From a virus: 39,713 nt of DNA. The stretch covers positions 1-39,713 of the IMG/VR virus record IMGVR_UViG_3300037674_000465; one strand, written 5' to 3'. Positions 6,275-14,255 of the stretch are shown here, in pieces (position 1 is the stretch's first letter; each line of letters opens with the position of its first letter). Made by a program: the position numbers and the translations under genes. The notes beneath the pieces are model-generated. The model ran no database searches, was not told where the DNA came from, and saw only the letters and a list, made by a program, of their open reading frames with translations.

Positions 6275-6281
6275 AAGATCA

Positions 6282-6518
6282 TCAAGCAAAAAGTTTTTTA
6301 GTAGCTCTGAAAAGATTTTTTAAATCTCGGATTGCTAAGTGAAATTCTTTTTGATGAATTTGGCAACGACTAATGAAATCATTTCCGTAATCATCAATAG
6401 TGAGAATTCCGTTTTCTCTTTGCTGGTTAATTTTCTTCTCTTCTTGATAAGCAATGAAGAGTTGATCTCTAGTCCAGATTTTTTTTGTCTCTGGATTGAT
6501 CTCAGAAAATTTAGTCAT
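6282..6518 (-). CDS. unknown early protein (78 aa)
   Basis: Not recognised. A helical, basic protein beginning MTKFSEINPETKKIW and ending in LAIRDLKNLFRATKKLF, an amphipathic basic helix. The leader carries CTAAACCAAACC (9-mer at 6539-6547), shared with other early genes. The UUCG hairpin follows directly, so this may be a short, single-gene transcript. Confidence 0.6.
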   Translation of the reverse strand: MTKFSEINPETKKIWTRDQLFIAYQEEKKINQQRENGILTIDDYGNDFISRCQIHQKEFHLAIRDLKNLFRATKKLFA

Positions 6519-6538
6519 TTGGTTTTTCTAGGTTCGGT

Positions 6539-6547
6539 TTGGTTTAG
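6539..6547 (-). promoter_or_regulatory. CTAAACCAA leader element
   Basis: Third copy of the early leader 9-mer, about 20 bases before the ATG at 6518. Confidence 0.4.
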
Positions 6548-6843
6548 GTGATCTGTTCTTTTTTTATCTCTTGATTTCAGTGTCTCAGAAAAGTAAAAAT
6601 CTTAAGAGTAGAGATTTGATCTTAATTCTGAGAAGTGAACAGCAAAAGAAAAGGAAGAATGGCTGAACTTATGTTTTAATTATAGATGATTTCTCTAGAT
6701 TATTAGGGTAGAGATAGACAGTTTAACAATTGGTTGAGAATTGGGCAGCAAAGAGGAGGCCGCAAGATCTCAATGATAGGGGTAGGGTTGGAGATTTATT
6801 TTTTTAGTAGCACTACTCCCCGAACCTAAATATATTCTCGAAA
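6548..6843. other. non-coding region before the small terminase end
   Basis: About 300 bases without a convincing gene. It contains nested inverted repeats: TCTCAGAA (6583-6590) with TTCTGAGA (6626-6633), and inside these TTAAGA (6602-6607) with TCTTAA (6620-6625). A 13-base element TATTAGGGTAGAG (6701-6713) has an inverted partner at 6859-6871. It could hold a regulatory or packaging-recognition site, since it lies beside the terminase genes. Confidence 0.5.
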
Positions 6844-6871
6844 TTAAGATTTTTTATTCTCTACCCTAATA
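6701..6871. repeat. 13-base inverted repeat pair beside terminase genes
   Basis: TATTAGGGTAGAG at 6701-6713 and its exact reverse complement at 6859-6871. The second arm lies in the last codons of the small terminase candidate. A related AGGGGTAGGGTT lies between them near 6779. This is a possible pac or regulatory site. Confidence 0.5.
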
Positions 6872-7227
6872 GATAGCTCAGGAGCCTTGATGTTTATGAC
6901 TTCTTCTGCCTCACCTACAACTTTACCGAGGTCTGCTAGGAGAGTTTGAACAGTTTGGAGTTGACCTTTTTTCATGGCTTTATCTATGGCACGAAGACGC
7001 ATTGTTTGAATGCGAGAGATCATATTTTCTCTATCTTTGGACCAATCTTCATCGTTCCATTGTTTAACTTGTTTCCAATCATCCCAAGCGTGACGTTCAG
7101 ATATGCCGTAAGTTTTAGCATGATCTACGACAAGTGCTCTAGCTGGAAGACCTTCAGTTTGTCTACGATAGAGTTGTTGCTGCCTTTTCAGGATTTTGTC
7201 TGTAATTTCATCATTACTACGTGCCAC
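6844..7227 (-). CDS. probable terminase small subunit
   Basis: A 127-residue helical protein. A helix-turn-helix lies in the N-terminal half (ALVVDHAKTYGISERHAWDD), followed by a charged linker and a helical oligomerisation-like section (TVQTLLADLGKVVGEAEEV). This is the usual plan of phage small terminases, which bind packaging sites and feed DNA to TerL. Unusually it is encoded on the opposite strand to terL, divergently, with 39 bases between the starts. The start codon is GTG. An alternative is a plain DNA-binding regulator; position beside terL favours terminase. Confidence 0.65.
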   Translation of the reverse strand: MARSNDEITDKILKRQQQLYRRQTEGLPARALVVDHAKTYGISERHAWDDWKQVKQWNDEDWSKDRENMISRIQTMRLRAIDKAMKKGQLQTVQTLLADLGKVVGEAEEVINIKAPELSIRVENKKS

Positions 7228-7248
7228 GATTACAAATCGAAGGGATTA

Positions 7249-7277
7249 TGTATAGGATACTAGGTTATGACAGTTAA
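7249..7277 (-). promoter_or_regulatory. weak promoter candidate for small terminase
   Basis: On the minus strand TTAACT (7272-7277) and TATACA (7249-7254) are 17 bases apart, upstream of the GTG at 7227 and inside the first codons of terL. The match is partial. Confidence 0.3.
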
Positions 7278-8532
7278 AACCGCACGACCAGGGCTAGATA
7301 TTGATTTACGATGGGCACAGGGGCAGGTGTTCAACGATAAGAGAAGGTTTAGGGTGTTGGTGGCTGGGAGGAGGTTTGGGAAGAGTTATTTAAGTTGTAT
7401 TGAGTTGTTGAAGGGAGCGATTGATCGACCTGGTGAGACTTATTTCTATTGTGCGCCTACATATCGGATGGCGAAAGATATTGCGTGGAAGGCATTGAAG
7501 AAGTTAGTACCGAGGGTATGGATTGCGAGTAAGAATGAGACTGATTTGAGGTTGGAATTGATAAATGGGTCAACTATTGAGTTGAAAGGAACTGAGAATG
7601 CGATGGCATTGAGGGGAAGAAGTTTAGCTGGTGTTGTGTTGGATGAGGCTGCATTTATGGATGCAGAGGTATGGTTTGAAGTTATTAGACCTGCCTTGGC
7701 TGATAAACAGGGATGGGCGTTATTTATTAGTACGCCTGATGGAACTGCTAGTTGGTTTTATGATTTGTGGTGTTATTGCAAGGAAGATCCTACTGAGGAA
7801 TGGAAGAGGTGGTGTTATACAACGATTGAGGGGGGTAATGTCCCGAAAGATGAGGTTGAAGCAGCTAGGGCGCAATTAGATGGGAGAACATTTAGGCAGG
7901 AGTTTGAGGCAAGTTTCGAGAATTTAACTGGATTGGTTGCTGTAAGTTTTGGTGATGCAAATATTTCTACGGAGGCAGAGGATATTAGCGTGATGCCTCT
8001 GTTGCTGGGTGTTGACTTTAACGTTGACCCGATGTCTGGCATCTGTGCTGTTAAAAAGGACGACACACTATATGTCTTTGATGAGATAATTATGACTGGA
8101 GGTGCTACGACATGGGATTTTGCGGAAGAAGTTACACGTAGGTACGGGGTAGATAGAAGAATTGTTGCTTGTCCTGACCCCACAGGTGGAGCAAGAAAAA
8201 CTTCAGGTATTGGTGCGACAGATCACAGCATCCTCCGCCGAAGTGGATTTAATGTGTCAGCACCTAGAGCACCTTGGAAGATAAGAGATAAAATTACTGC
8301 TGTTAATACTGCTTTATTTGATGCAAATAGTGTTCGTAGGACATTTATTCATCCAAGATGTAAAGAATTAATCAAATCGTTAAGAACTCTGACTTATGCG
8401 CCAAATACAGGTCTACCGAATAAAAATCTTGGTGTTGATCACGCTTTTGATGCTTTCGGGTACTTATGTTTACAGCAATTTAATTTAGCGAAACCTGAAA
8501 CTTTAGGTCAAACTGGTTATAGAATCTATTAA
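7267..8532 (+). CDS. terL: terminase large subunit
   Basis: A 421-residue DNA-packaging motor. The N-terminal ATPase has Walker A GRRFGKS (34-40), Walker B VVLDEA (123-128) and the coupling motif STPDG (155-159). The C-terminal RNase H-like nuclease has LLGVDFNVDP (D250), VACPDPTG (D304) and GVDHAFDAFGYL (D391, D395). It moves DNA into the procapsid through the portal and cuts the concatemer. Length and motifs are complete. It is the first gene of the rightward structural arm. AGG stands a few bases before the ATG. Confidence 0.95.
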   Translation: MTVKTARPGLDIDLRWAQGQVFNDKRRFRVLVAGRRFGKSYLSCIELLKGAIDRPGETYFYCAPTYRMAKDIAWKALKKLVPRVWIASKNETDLRLELINGSTIELKGTENAMALRGRSLAGVVLDEAAFMDAEVWFEVIRPALADKQGWALFISTPDGTASWFYDLWCYCKEDPTEEWKRWCYTTIEGGNVPKDEVEAARAQLDGRTFRQEFEASFENLTGLVAVSFGDANISTEAEDISVMPLLLGVDFNVDPMSGICAVKKDDTLYVFDEIIMTGGATTWDFAEEVTRRYGVDRRIVACPDPTGGARKTSGIGATDHSILRRSGFNVSAPRAPWKIRDKITAVNTALFDANSVRRTFIHPRCKELIKSLRTLTYAPNTGLPNKNLGVDHAFDAFGYLCLQQFNLAKPETLGQTGYRIY

Positions 8533-8537
8533 AAACT

Positions 8538-8642
8538 ATGAAAAAATCTGCTGGAACAAAAAGATGTGAAGCTTATCTTGCAAAAGTAAAAGGCGGTAAA
8601 AAGTCTACAAGTAAGAAAAAGAGTAGTGCAAAGAAAAAGTAA
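8538..8642 (+). CDS. lysine-rich 34-residue protein
   Basis: ATG at 8538, stop at 8640-8642, five bases after terL. It begins MKKSAGTKRCEAYLAKVKGG and ends in a tail of K and S, giving a very high positive charge. It could bind DNA or the portal-terminase interface, or neutralise packaged DNA. No family is recognised. The clean spacing after terL and before the portal gene supports a real gene. Confidence 0.6.
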   Translation: MKKSAGTKRCEAYLAKVKGGKKSTSKKKSSAKKK

Positions 8643-8694
8643 ACGAGGAAAGACCGTTTAGACTGTATGCAATGTTGAGAGCCTTAAACGTTAG

Positions 8695-10134
8695 ATGACA
8701 TACTCAGTCCCAGGGGCAATTCGTACTAATGTTGTTAGCCAAACCTATTTAGGTGGGGGTGATAATCCATTTTCTAAGACACGAGCTGTTTTAGATATGA
8801 CAAAATCGTGGGAAATAATGAAAGCAGTTAGTTTAGGGACGGAATATTTAAGAGATAATTCGCAAGCGTTTTTACCATTAGAACCGAGAGAAGATTATGA
8901 CGCATATTTATCAAGAGTTAACCGTGCTGTATTTTCTCCTTACACACAAAGATTAGTTAGAGCTGCGACAGGATTAATTTTAAGAAAACCGATAACTGTT
9001 CTTGGTGATCCTTATTGGACGGATGTTTTTGTTAAAGATGTTGATGGTTGTGGATCGGACTTAGACGAATATGCAAGAAGATTATTAATTTGTGCTTTAA
9101 CTTATGGGCATAGTAATACCCTTGTTGATTTCCCTGCACCAACTGGAGCTATAAGTCTTGCGGAAGAAAGAAATCAAAATCGTAGACCTTATTGGATTGA
9201 AGTTGATCCAGCAAATATTTATGGCTGGAGGCTAGATAGAGAGGTTAATTATGGGAAATTGATACAAGTAAGAATTGCAGAACAGGCTGTTGTACCTGAA
9301 GGAGACTTTGGAGAGAAAGTTTTTGATCAAGTTAGAGTGATTGAGCCTGGTCAATATAAGATTTTCAGAAAAAAAGAGACAACAAAGGATATGTACACGC
9401 AAGATGAAAGTTTTGCAGGTAATTTTGACTCTCCTGCTAATGAAAAAGACTATGAATTGGTCGAATCAGGTGAGTTTTCTTTAGGGGAAATACCTTTAGT
9501 GACTGTTTATGCAGGCAAAACAGACACAATGACAAGCAAACCACCGTTATTAGATATTGCGTATTTGAATTTGGCTCATTTTCAACGTCAAGCTGACTTG
9601 ATTCATAGTTTGCACGTTGCTTCACAGCCTTTATTGGTAATGGAAGGATGGGATGACCAAACAAAAGACACAGCAATCAGTGTCAACTATGCAATGGCAA
9701 CCCAACCAGGCAACAAAATCTATTATGTAGAGCCAGCCGCTAGTGCATTTGAAGCTCAATCAGCAGAAATACAAGAATTACAGTCCCAAATGGCAACTTT
9801 AGGAATTAGCACACTTTCACAGCAAAAATTTGTTGCAGAATCAGCAGATGCGAGAAGATTGGATCGTGTAGATACAAATTCAATGCTTTCGATGGTTTCT
9901 TTAGATTTAGAGCAGAAAATCCAAAAAGCATTTAATTTATCTGCTAATTATTTAGGAATAGAGCCACCAGAGATCAAAATTAGTCGTGATTTTGATATTG
10001 ATAGGCTAATAGGCCAAGATATAACAGCTTTAACTTCATTGTTTGATCAACAAGTCATTGATAGAGAGGAATTTAGAGATATTTTGGTTCAAGGTGAGGT
10101 TTTACCTAATGCAAACGAAGCTGAAAACAATTAA
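8695..10134 (+). CDS. portal protein (DUF4055 type)
   Basis: A 479-residue protein with the N-terminal pattern of DUF4055 portals (EYLRDNSQAFLPLEPREDY, then YLSRVNRAVFSPYTQRLVR and GLILRKP). In this family twelve copies form the ring through which DNA enters the head. The middle includes WIEVDPANIYGWR and a region of helices (HFQRQADLIHSLHVASQP), then a C-terminal helical part (LEQKIQKAFNLSANYLGI). It is placed between terL and the scaffold as usual. Confidence 0.9.
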   Translation: MTYSVPGAIRTNVVSQTYLGGGDNPFSKTRAVLDMTKSWEIMKAVSLGTEYLRDNSQAFLPLEPREDYDAYLSRVNRAVFSPYTQRLVRAATGLILRKPITVLGDPYWTDVFVKDVDGCGSDLDEYARRLLICALTYGHSNTLVDFPAPTGAISLAEERNQNRRPYWIEVDPANIYGWRLDREVNYGKLIQVRIAEQAVVPEGDFGEKVFDQVRVIEPGQYKIFRKKETTKDMYTQDESFAGNFDSPANEKDYELVESGEFSLGEIPLVTVYAGKTDTMTSKPPLLDIAYLNLAHFQRQADLIHSLHVASQPLLVMEGWDDQTKDTAISVNYAMATQPGNKIYYVEPAASAFEAQSAEIQELQSQMATLGISTLSQQKFVAESADARRLDRVDTNSMLSMVSLDLEQKIQKAFNLSANYLGIEPPEIKISRDFDIDRLIGQDITALTSLFDQQVIDREEFRDILVQGEVLPNANEAENN

Positions 10135-10168
10135 TAGACTAGACTAATAAAGGAATACTCTTTTTGTT

Positions 10169-10339
10169 ATGCCTTCTGTAGAGTTTGTAGACGGGAAATG
10201 GATCTCCGTATCAAGTATTCGGGCGACTGACTTGGATGCTGGGAAAGCTGTATCAGCTCCAGAAACTAAGCCAACTCCAGCACCTGAAGTTACGACTAAA
10301 GTAACAAAAACAACTACCCCTAAAAAAACTGACGCTTAA
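10169..10339 (+). CDS. unknown small head-module protein (56 aa)
   Basis: ATG at 10169, stop at 10337-10339, two bases before the scaffold start. The short N-terminal section (MPSVEFVDGKWISVSSI) is followed by a proline-, threonine- and lysine-rich tail that is probably disordered. Its position between portal and scaffold is typical of small head accessory proteins, but it is not recognised. Confidence 0.65.
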   Translation: MPSVEFVDGKWISVSSIRATDLDAGKAVSAPETKPTPAPEVTTKVTKTTTPKKTDA

Positions 10340-10341
10340 TT

Positions 10342-11067
10342 ATGGAAGAAAAAGTCATCCAGCCTGAGTCTGTGACTCCTGCTGAACAGCCTGTGGCTGA
10401 GACTACAATCCCTCAAGCACCCAATCTTGACAGTGTTAAGGCTGAGTACGAGAGCAAAATCTCTGCATTAGAAGTGAAAATCGCTGAAGAAAGCGAAAAA
10501 TTTCAAGGCATCAAGACGAAACTTGATGATGTTTACAAAAAAGCAGATGACAAAAGGAAAAAGTCACTCGAAGACCAAGGGCAGTGGAAAGACTTATGGG
10601 AAGAAGCCAATAAAACCGCCCAAGAAAAAGATATACAAATAAATACTTTAAATGAAGAATTAAAGAACTTAAAAAGTTCTAATGAGACTGCAAACATTAA
10701 GACTTCAGCACTTTCAGCTATCAGTAATTCTGGTGCTGTAAATGCAGAACAAATGCTATCTCTTCTTCAAGATAAATTAAAAAAGAACGATAGCGGTGAC
10801 GTTGTTGTACTTAATGGAGGTGTTGAGCAGGACTTAGGAACTTATATAGGGAACCTGAAAAATCCTGGTAGTGGATGGGAACACCACTTCAAACCTAGTT
10901 CTGCTGCTGGTATGGGTGCAAAGCCTACACCTACATCGAATGTCTCTCCTGGTATGACTAATCCCTGGAAAGAAGGTAGTATTAACCTAACAAGGCAAAT
11001 GATCCTTGAAAGTTCCGAGCCTGATCTTGCTGCTGTGCTCAAGAAAGAAGCAGGAACTCCTACATAG
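10342..11067 (+). CDS. capsid scaffolding protein
   Basis: A 241-residue acidic protein with long coiled-coil helices. A proline/glutamate N-terminus is followed by helices from about residue 28 to 115 (EYESKISALEVKIAEESEKF, KTAQEKDIQINTLNEELKNL). It ends with a glycine/proline linker and a helical C-terminus (TRQMILESSEPDLAAVLKK). This is the standard plan of phage scaffolds, which guide assembly of the major capsid protein and then leave. Its position immediately before the capsid gene agrees. No protease domain is visible. Confidence 0.85.
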   Translation: MEEKVIQPESVTPAEQPVAETTIPQAPNLDSVKAEYESKISALEVKIAEESEKFQGIKTKLDDVYKKADDKRKKSLEDQGQWKDLWEEANKTAQEKDIQINTLNEELKNLKSSNETANIKTSALSAISNSGAVNAEQMLSLLQDKLKKNDSGDVVVLNGGVEQDLGTYIGNLKNPGSGWEHHFKPSSAAGMGAKPTPTSNVSPGMTNPWKEGSINLTRQMILESSEPDLAAVLKKEAGTPT

Positions 11068-11133
11068 TTAGCTCTGTGAGTTAACAACCGAGTCTGTGAC
11101 TTGGACCTCGTTAAAGAATCCTCCTAATTAGAA

Positions 11134-12213
11134 ATGGCAGCCCCGTTTCAGAATTACTCTGGCGGTGTCCTTCTTGCGGACATCGTAAAAAGAAATAATT
11201 TGTCTCGCTACGTGCAAGAGGCAATTAAAGAACGCAGTCTTTTTGTAAAAAGTGGAGCAGTTGTAAGAAACAGCTTCCTTGACTCAAGAGAAGGCGGTAC
11301 ACGTATTCAAGTTCCTGAGTTCAATCCTGTTGCACCAACAGAAGAGGTAATGAACGGAACCGCTACTTGGGGAACCTCAAGTGCTGGTTACTTAACACCT
11401 CAGAAAATTGGTACAGCAACTCAGATTGCAACAATCATCCACAGAGGTTTTGCATACGCTGTAGATGACATTGCAACATTGGCTGCTGGTGAAGATCCAA
11501 TGAATGCAATCCGCAACCAGCTTGCAGATGCAATCAATAAGCTAAATAGCCAAAGATTGTTCTATCAATTACACGGTTTATTTGGTACTGCTCTTTCTGG
11601 CAACGCTTCTGATCTAGCTAAAGCTGCTAGTTCTGGTGCTGCTGAAGCTAACTATCTGACTGCTGCAAACGTGGCAACAGCTAGAGCTTTACTTGGAGAG
11701 CGTGGTGACGAGTTAGATACTCTTATTGTTCACCCAAATGTAGGTTTCTATCTTTATCAGGTAGGACTATTAACCTTCTCAACTTCTTCACTAACTACTG
11801 GTGGAGCTGTGACTTGGGGTGGCGGCGGTGCTGGTGTCAGTGCTAGAAGCATTGGTCAGTTTGCTGGTTTGAATGTTGTTATGGATTCTCAGGTGAACGC
11901 TGTTCAACCTGGAACTTCTGGTCATATCAAGGAGTACTACTGCTACTTGGTTAAGTCTGGAACAATCATGGAAGGTGTTCAGCAAGACCTCAGAATTGAA
12001 GCAGATAGAAACGTGCTCTCGAAGCAAGACGTACTTTCTGTTGACTATCACACTGCGTATCACGTTATGGGTACTAAGTGGGGCAATGCTGCTGATAACC
12101 CAACCAATAGTGTTCTTGGTAATAAGGACAACTGGACTGCAACTTACGATGCAGATCTAATTCCTATGGTTCAGTTAACAGTTAACACACCACTAGACAC
12201 ATCAACACTTTGA
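11134..12213 (+). CDS. major capsid protein
   Basis: A 359-residue capsid subunit, probably of the HK97 fold. The N-terminus is NYSGGVLLADIVKRNNLSRY, then an early E-loop-like part (SREGGTRIQVPEF, TATWGTSS) and a long helix (IRNQLADAINKLNSQRLFYQ). A peripheral-domain section (ARALLGERGDELDTLIVHPN) and the late strand VLSVDYHTAYHVMGTKWG follow. It is placed after the scaffold and before head completion genes. An intrinsic terminator at 12253-12282 follows directly, suggesting separate high-level expression. No Shine-Dalgarno site is evident. Confidence 0.92.
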   Translation: MAAPFQNYSGGVLLADIVKRNNLSRYVQEAIKERSLFVKSGAVVRNSFLDSREGGTRIQVPEFNPVAPTEEVMNGTATWGTSSAGYLTPQKIGTATQIATIIHRGFAYAVDDIATLAAGEDPMNAIRNQLADAINKLNSQRLFYQLHGLFGTALSGNASDLAKAASSGAAEANYLTAANVATARALLGERGDELDTLIVHPNVGFYLYQVGLLTFSTSSLTTGGAVTWGGGGAGVSARSIGQFAGLNVVMDSQVNAVQPGTSGHIKEYYCYLVKSGTIMEGVQQDLRIEADRNVLSKQDVLSVDYHTAYHVMGTKWGNAADNPTNSVLGNKDNWTATYDADLIPMVQLTVNTPLDTSTL

Positions 12214-12252
12214 TCTAGTCTAAGTCTGATCTTCCATAGATCTGCATGAAAG

Positions 12253-12282
12253 CCCTCATCATTTATTTGGTGGGGGTTTTTT
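12253..12282 (+). terminator. intrinsic terminator after major capsid gene
   Basis: Stem CCCTCATC (12253-12260) with GGTGGGGG (12269-12276), eight pairs including two G-U, an 8-base loop and six T. A TACAAT box follows at 12290-12295, possibly a restart promoter for the next genes. Confidence 0.75.
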
Positions 12283-12319
12283 ATGACGCTACAATAAGAA
12301 CAATGTTTGAGAGATAAGC

Positions 12320-12850
12320 GTGGCAGCAACTATTCACGCCACTTTGAAAGGTGAAAGTTCTAATAGTTATGTCACTTTGGCAGAAGCTAATAGTTACTTT
12401 GAAACTTCTCCTGATGATTCAACGTGGACAAATAAATCAGATGATCAGAAAAATCGAGCATTGATTTCTGCTTGTCGCTGGATTGATAGTTTGAATTATT
12501 ACGGTGATAGGTGTGATGAATCACAAGCATTGAAATGGCCTAGAAATAACTTTCAAGTTGATGATGTTGAACTTGCTTGTACGTTAATTCCTGCAAAAAT
12601 CAAGTATGCACAGTACGAATTAGCACGAGCTTTGGCTAATGATACGGATGCGATAACTGGAAATACTGGCACTGCTGGTGTTGCAAAAGAAGTAGAAATG
12701 GGTGAATTAAAGGTGAAATATAACGAAGCTAGTCTTGCTACTGGCAATGTAAACAATGTTTTTGACGTGTATCCTTGGCTTCAGTCCTATCTTGGTGCTT
12801 ATTGTCTTGGTGGAGCTGGCGGCTATCAAGTACGGGTGGTGAGAGGTTAA
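12320..12850 (+). CDS. head-tail adaptor (DnaT-like head completion)
   Basis: A 176-residue protein starting at GTG. The N-terminal part has the pattern SYVTLAEANSYF followed by a helical block (RALISACRWIDSLNYYGDR) and ALKWPRNNF. It then continues IPAKIKYAQYELARALAND, with a short C-terminal section (VYPWLQSYLG). It matches the phage family often labelled 'DnaT-like ssDNA-binding' by fold resemblance, which sits in head-completion position and is best read as an adaptor below the portal. It does not imply primosome function here. Confidence 0.8.
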   Translation: MAATIHATLKGESSNSYVTLAEANSYFETSPDDSTWTNKSDDQKNRALISACRWIDSLNYYGDRCDESQALKWPRNNFQVDDVELACTLIPAKIKYAQYELARALANDTDAITGNTGTAGVAKEVEMGELKVKYNEASLATGNVNNVFDVYPWLQSYLGAYCLGGAGGYQVRVVRG

Positions 12851-12852
12851 TT

Positions 12853-13230
12853 ATGGCAAAAATTGATGATGTATTTGGATCAATTCCAGCAAGTATTCTT
12901 AGCACTTGGGGTCAAGATTTTACTTTTATTAAGTCCACTACGCCAAAGACTTATAACCCCACAACTGGTGCTGTAACTGGATCAGACACAAATGTAACGG
13001 TAAAAGGAGTCATTACAACGCTTGATTCCAGCGAAGACGAAGGTTTATATCAAACAACAGATGTAAAAATGGTTATTGGATCAGAAGAATTAGGAGATTA
13101 TTACCCTACGGAAGCAGATCGAGTTCAATATCCACAAGCAGGAGCGACAAGAGAGGGGAAAATTATTGATATTAAGACAGCTAGAGGAGATAAGCCTATT
13201 TTTCATACGTTGATCGTGAGGCCACAATAA
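12853..13230 (+). CDS. head-closure or neck protein (125 aa)
   Basis: Starts at ATG 12853, two bases after the previous stop. Strand-rich: TFIKSTTPKTYNPTTGAVTG, KGVITTLDSSEDEGLY, then KMVIGSEELGDYYP and a last strand FHTLIVRP. Size and position match small beta-barrel head-closure proteins of siphoviruses. The stop overlaps the next start (TAATG). Confidence 0.75.
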   Translation: MAKIDDVFGSIPASILSTWGQDFTFIKSTTPKTYNPTTGAVTGSDTNVTVKGVITTLDSSEDEGLYQTTDVKMVIGSEELGDYYPTEADRVQYPQAGATREGKIIDIKTARGDKPIFHTLIVRPQ

Positions 13231-13799
13231 TGGCAAGAATCCGTAATGAATTAGGCAAATTAATAAAAGATTTAGACAGAGTGACTGCTTCTGTGGCATT
13301 TATAGGCCCAACAAGAGCAGCAGTACAAGTTGTTAATGATTTACAAGATCTAGGTCCAGTATGGACAGGTCGATTTGCTAACTCATGGCAAATCCAAACA
13401 CCTTCTCAAATTTTTAAACCTGCATCCTTTATGCAAGAAGGTCCACCTCGTCAGATTCCATTTCCTACAACAACAGGAAGAGAAGCATTAAAGGGATTAA
13501 AACCTTTTGGTGATCGAGTTGTTTTTAGGATTTCTAATCAGTCACCGCATAAAAAATATGCAATGGATCAAGCTGAAGGACGTTTCTTCAGACCAGAAAA
13601 CAACCCTCTTCCAATTAATGCTGTTAGTGGTAAGTGGCAAGAAGGAATGGGAGGAAGAGGAAGCACAATGAAAAGAGGTAATATTAGTAAGGGTCGTGGT
13701 CGAGCAAGTAGCACTGCTGAATTGGATTGGTTTAGTACCTATGCTTCTGGCAGATTAAATAAGACAATTAAACTAGAAATGAATAAGGTTGTGAAATGA
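13230..13799 (+). CDS. HK97 gp10-like neck/minor tail protein
   Basis: A 189-residue basic protein. It has an N-terminal helix (ARIRNELGKLIKDLDRVTAS), a middle with DLGPVWTGRFANSWQI, and a glycine-rich C-terminal part. The 'TGRFANSW' segment resembles the 'TGxLRxS' pattern of HK97 gp10-type proteins that act at the head-tail joint. The start overlaps the upstream stop by one base and the end overlaps the tail terminator gene by four (ATGA). Confidence 0.65.
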   Translation: MARIRNELGKLIKDLDRVTASVAFIGPTRAAVQVVNDLQDLGPVWTGRFANSWQIQTPSQIFKPASFMQEGPPRQIPFPTTTGREALKGLKPFGDRVVFRISNQSPHKKYAMDQAEGRFFRPENNPLPINAVSGKWQEGMGGRGSTMKRGNISKGRGRASSTAELDWFSTYASGRLNKTIKLEMNKVVK

Positions 13800-14227
13800 A
13801 TTATCAAAAAATTCGAGCAGAAGTAGAAAACCCATTGTTAACTGCTTTTGGAGCATTAAGTCCTGCTATCCCTGTTTTCTTTGATAACATCACTGCTGCA
13901 CCAGCGAACAGCACGACTGAATATGTACGAGTAAATGTTACATTCGGCTTAACAAACGATCCAACACTAGGTTCAAGCGTTGATAACGCTAGAGGTTCAA
14001 TTGTTATTCGAGTTTTTACGAAGAAAGGTGATGGCCCTGCACGAAATCAAACATTAATGACAACTGCTGTTGGTGTTTTAGAAACACTAAATGATGCGAC
14101 AAAAGGCACAACAGGTACATATTTAAAGACTGGATCAATTGAAGGCCCAAGCTTTTCGTCAACAGAAACACCCCCAATGTTTATGGGAAGAATAGAGACT
14201 TCTTACGTTGCCACGGTTTTGAGCTAA
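13796..14227 (+). CDS. tail terminator (DUF4128-like)
   Basis: A 143-residue protein with the plan of siphovirus tail terminators. An N-terminal helix (MNYQKIRAEVENPLLTAFGA) precedes the strands VFFDNITAAP, YVRVNVTFGL and GSIVIRVFTKKGDG. A central helix (TLMTTAVGVLETLND) and a final strand (GRIETSYVATVL) follow. It caps the finished tail tube and docks it to the head. It directly precedes the tail tube gene, as in lambda-type order. Confidence 0.8.
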   Translation: MNYQKIRAEVENPLLTAFGALSPAIPVFFDNITAAPANSTTEYVRVNVTFGLTNDPTLGSSVDNARGSIVIRVFTKKGDGPARNQTLMTTAVGVLETLNDATKGTTGTYLKTGSIEGPSFSSTETPPMFMGRIETSYVATVLS

Positions 14228-14255
14228 TCTATAGGTAAATTTCTTAAGCAGCCTC

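Larger units (their letters stand above)
5992..6281. other. AT-rich non-coding region with nested repeats
   Basis: About 290 bases without a convincing gene. It holds a tandem pair of ACCTGATAAAAAT 22 bases apart (6038-6050 and 6060-6072), an inverted TCAGGT/ACCTGA, an inverted repeat AATTTTGT-tgacct-ACAAAATT (6167-6188), the palindrome AAGGTTTT-TG-AAAACCTT (6235-6252) and a UUCG-loop hairpin (6254-6273). This density suggests a control region or replication origin. Which one is not shown. Confidence 0.55.

Noticed and set aside
7815-8183. Open frame of 122 codons on the minus strand inside terL
   Set aside because: It lies wholly inside the well-supported large terminase and has low-complexity serine-rich sequence typical of an antisense shadow.
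10842-11087. Minus-strand frame opposite the scaffold end
   Set aside because: It is inside the scaffold gene and has no leader or partner genes on that strand.
12320-12850. DnaT-like replication protein
   Set aside because: The family label reflects fold resemblance; its place between capsid and neck genes indicates head completion.
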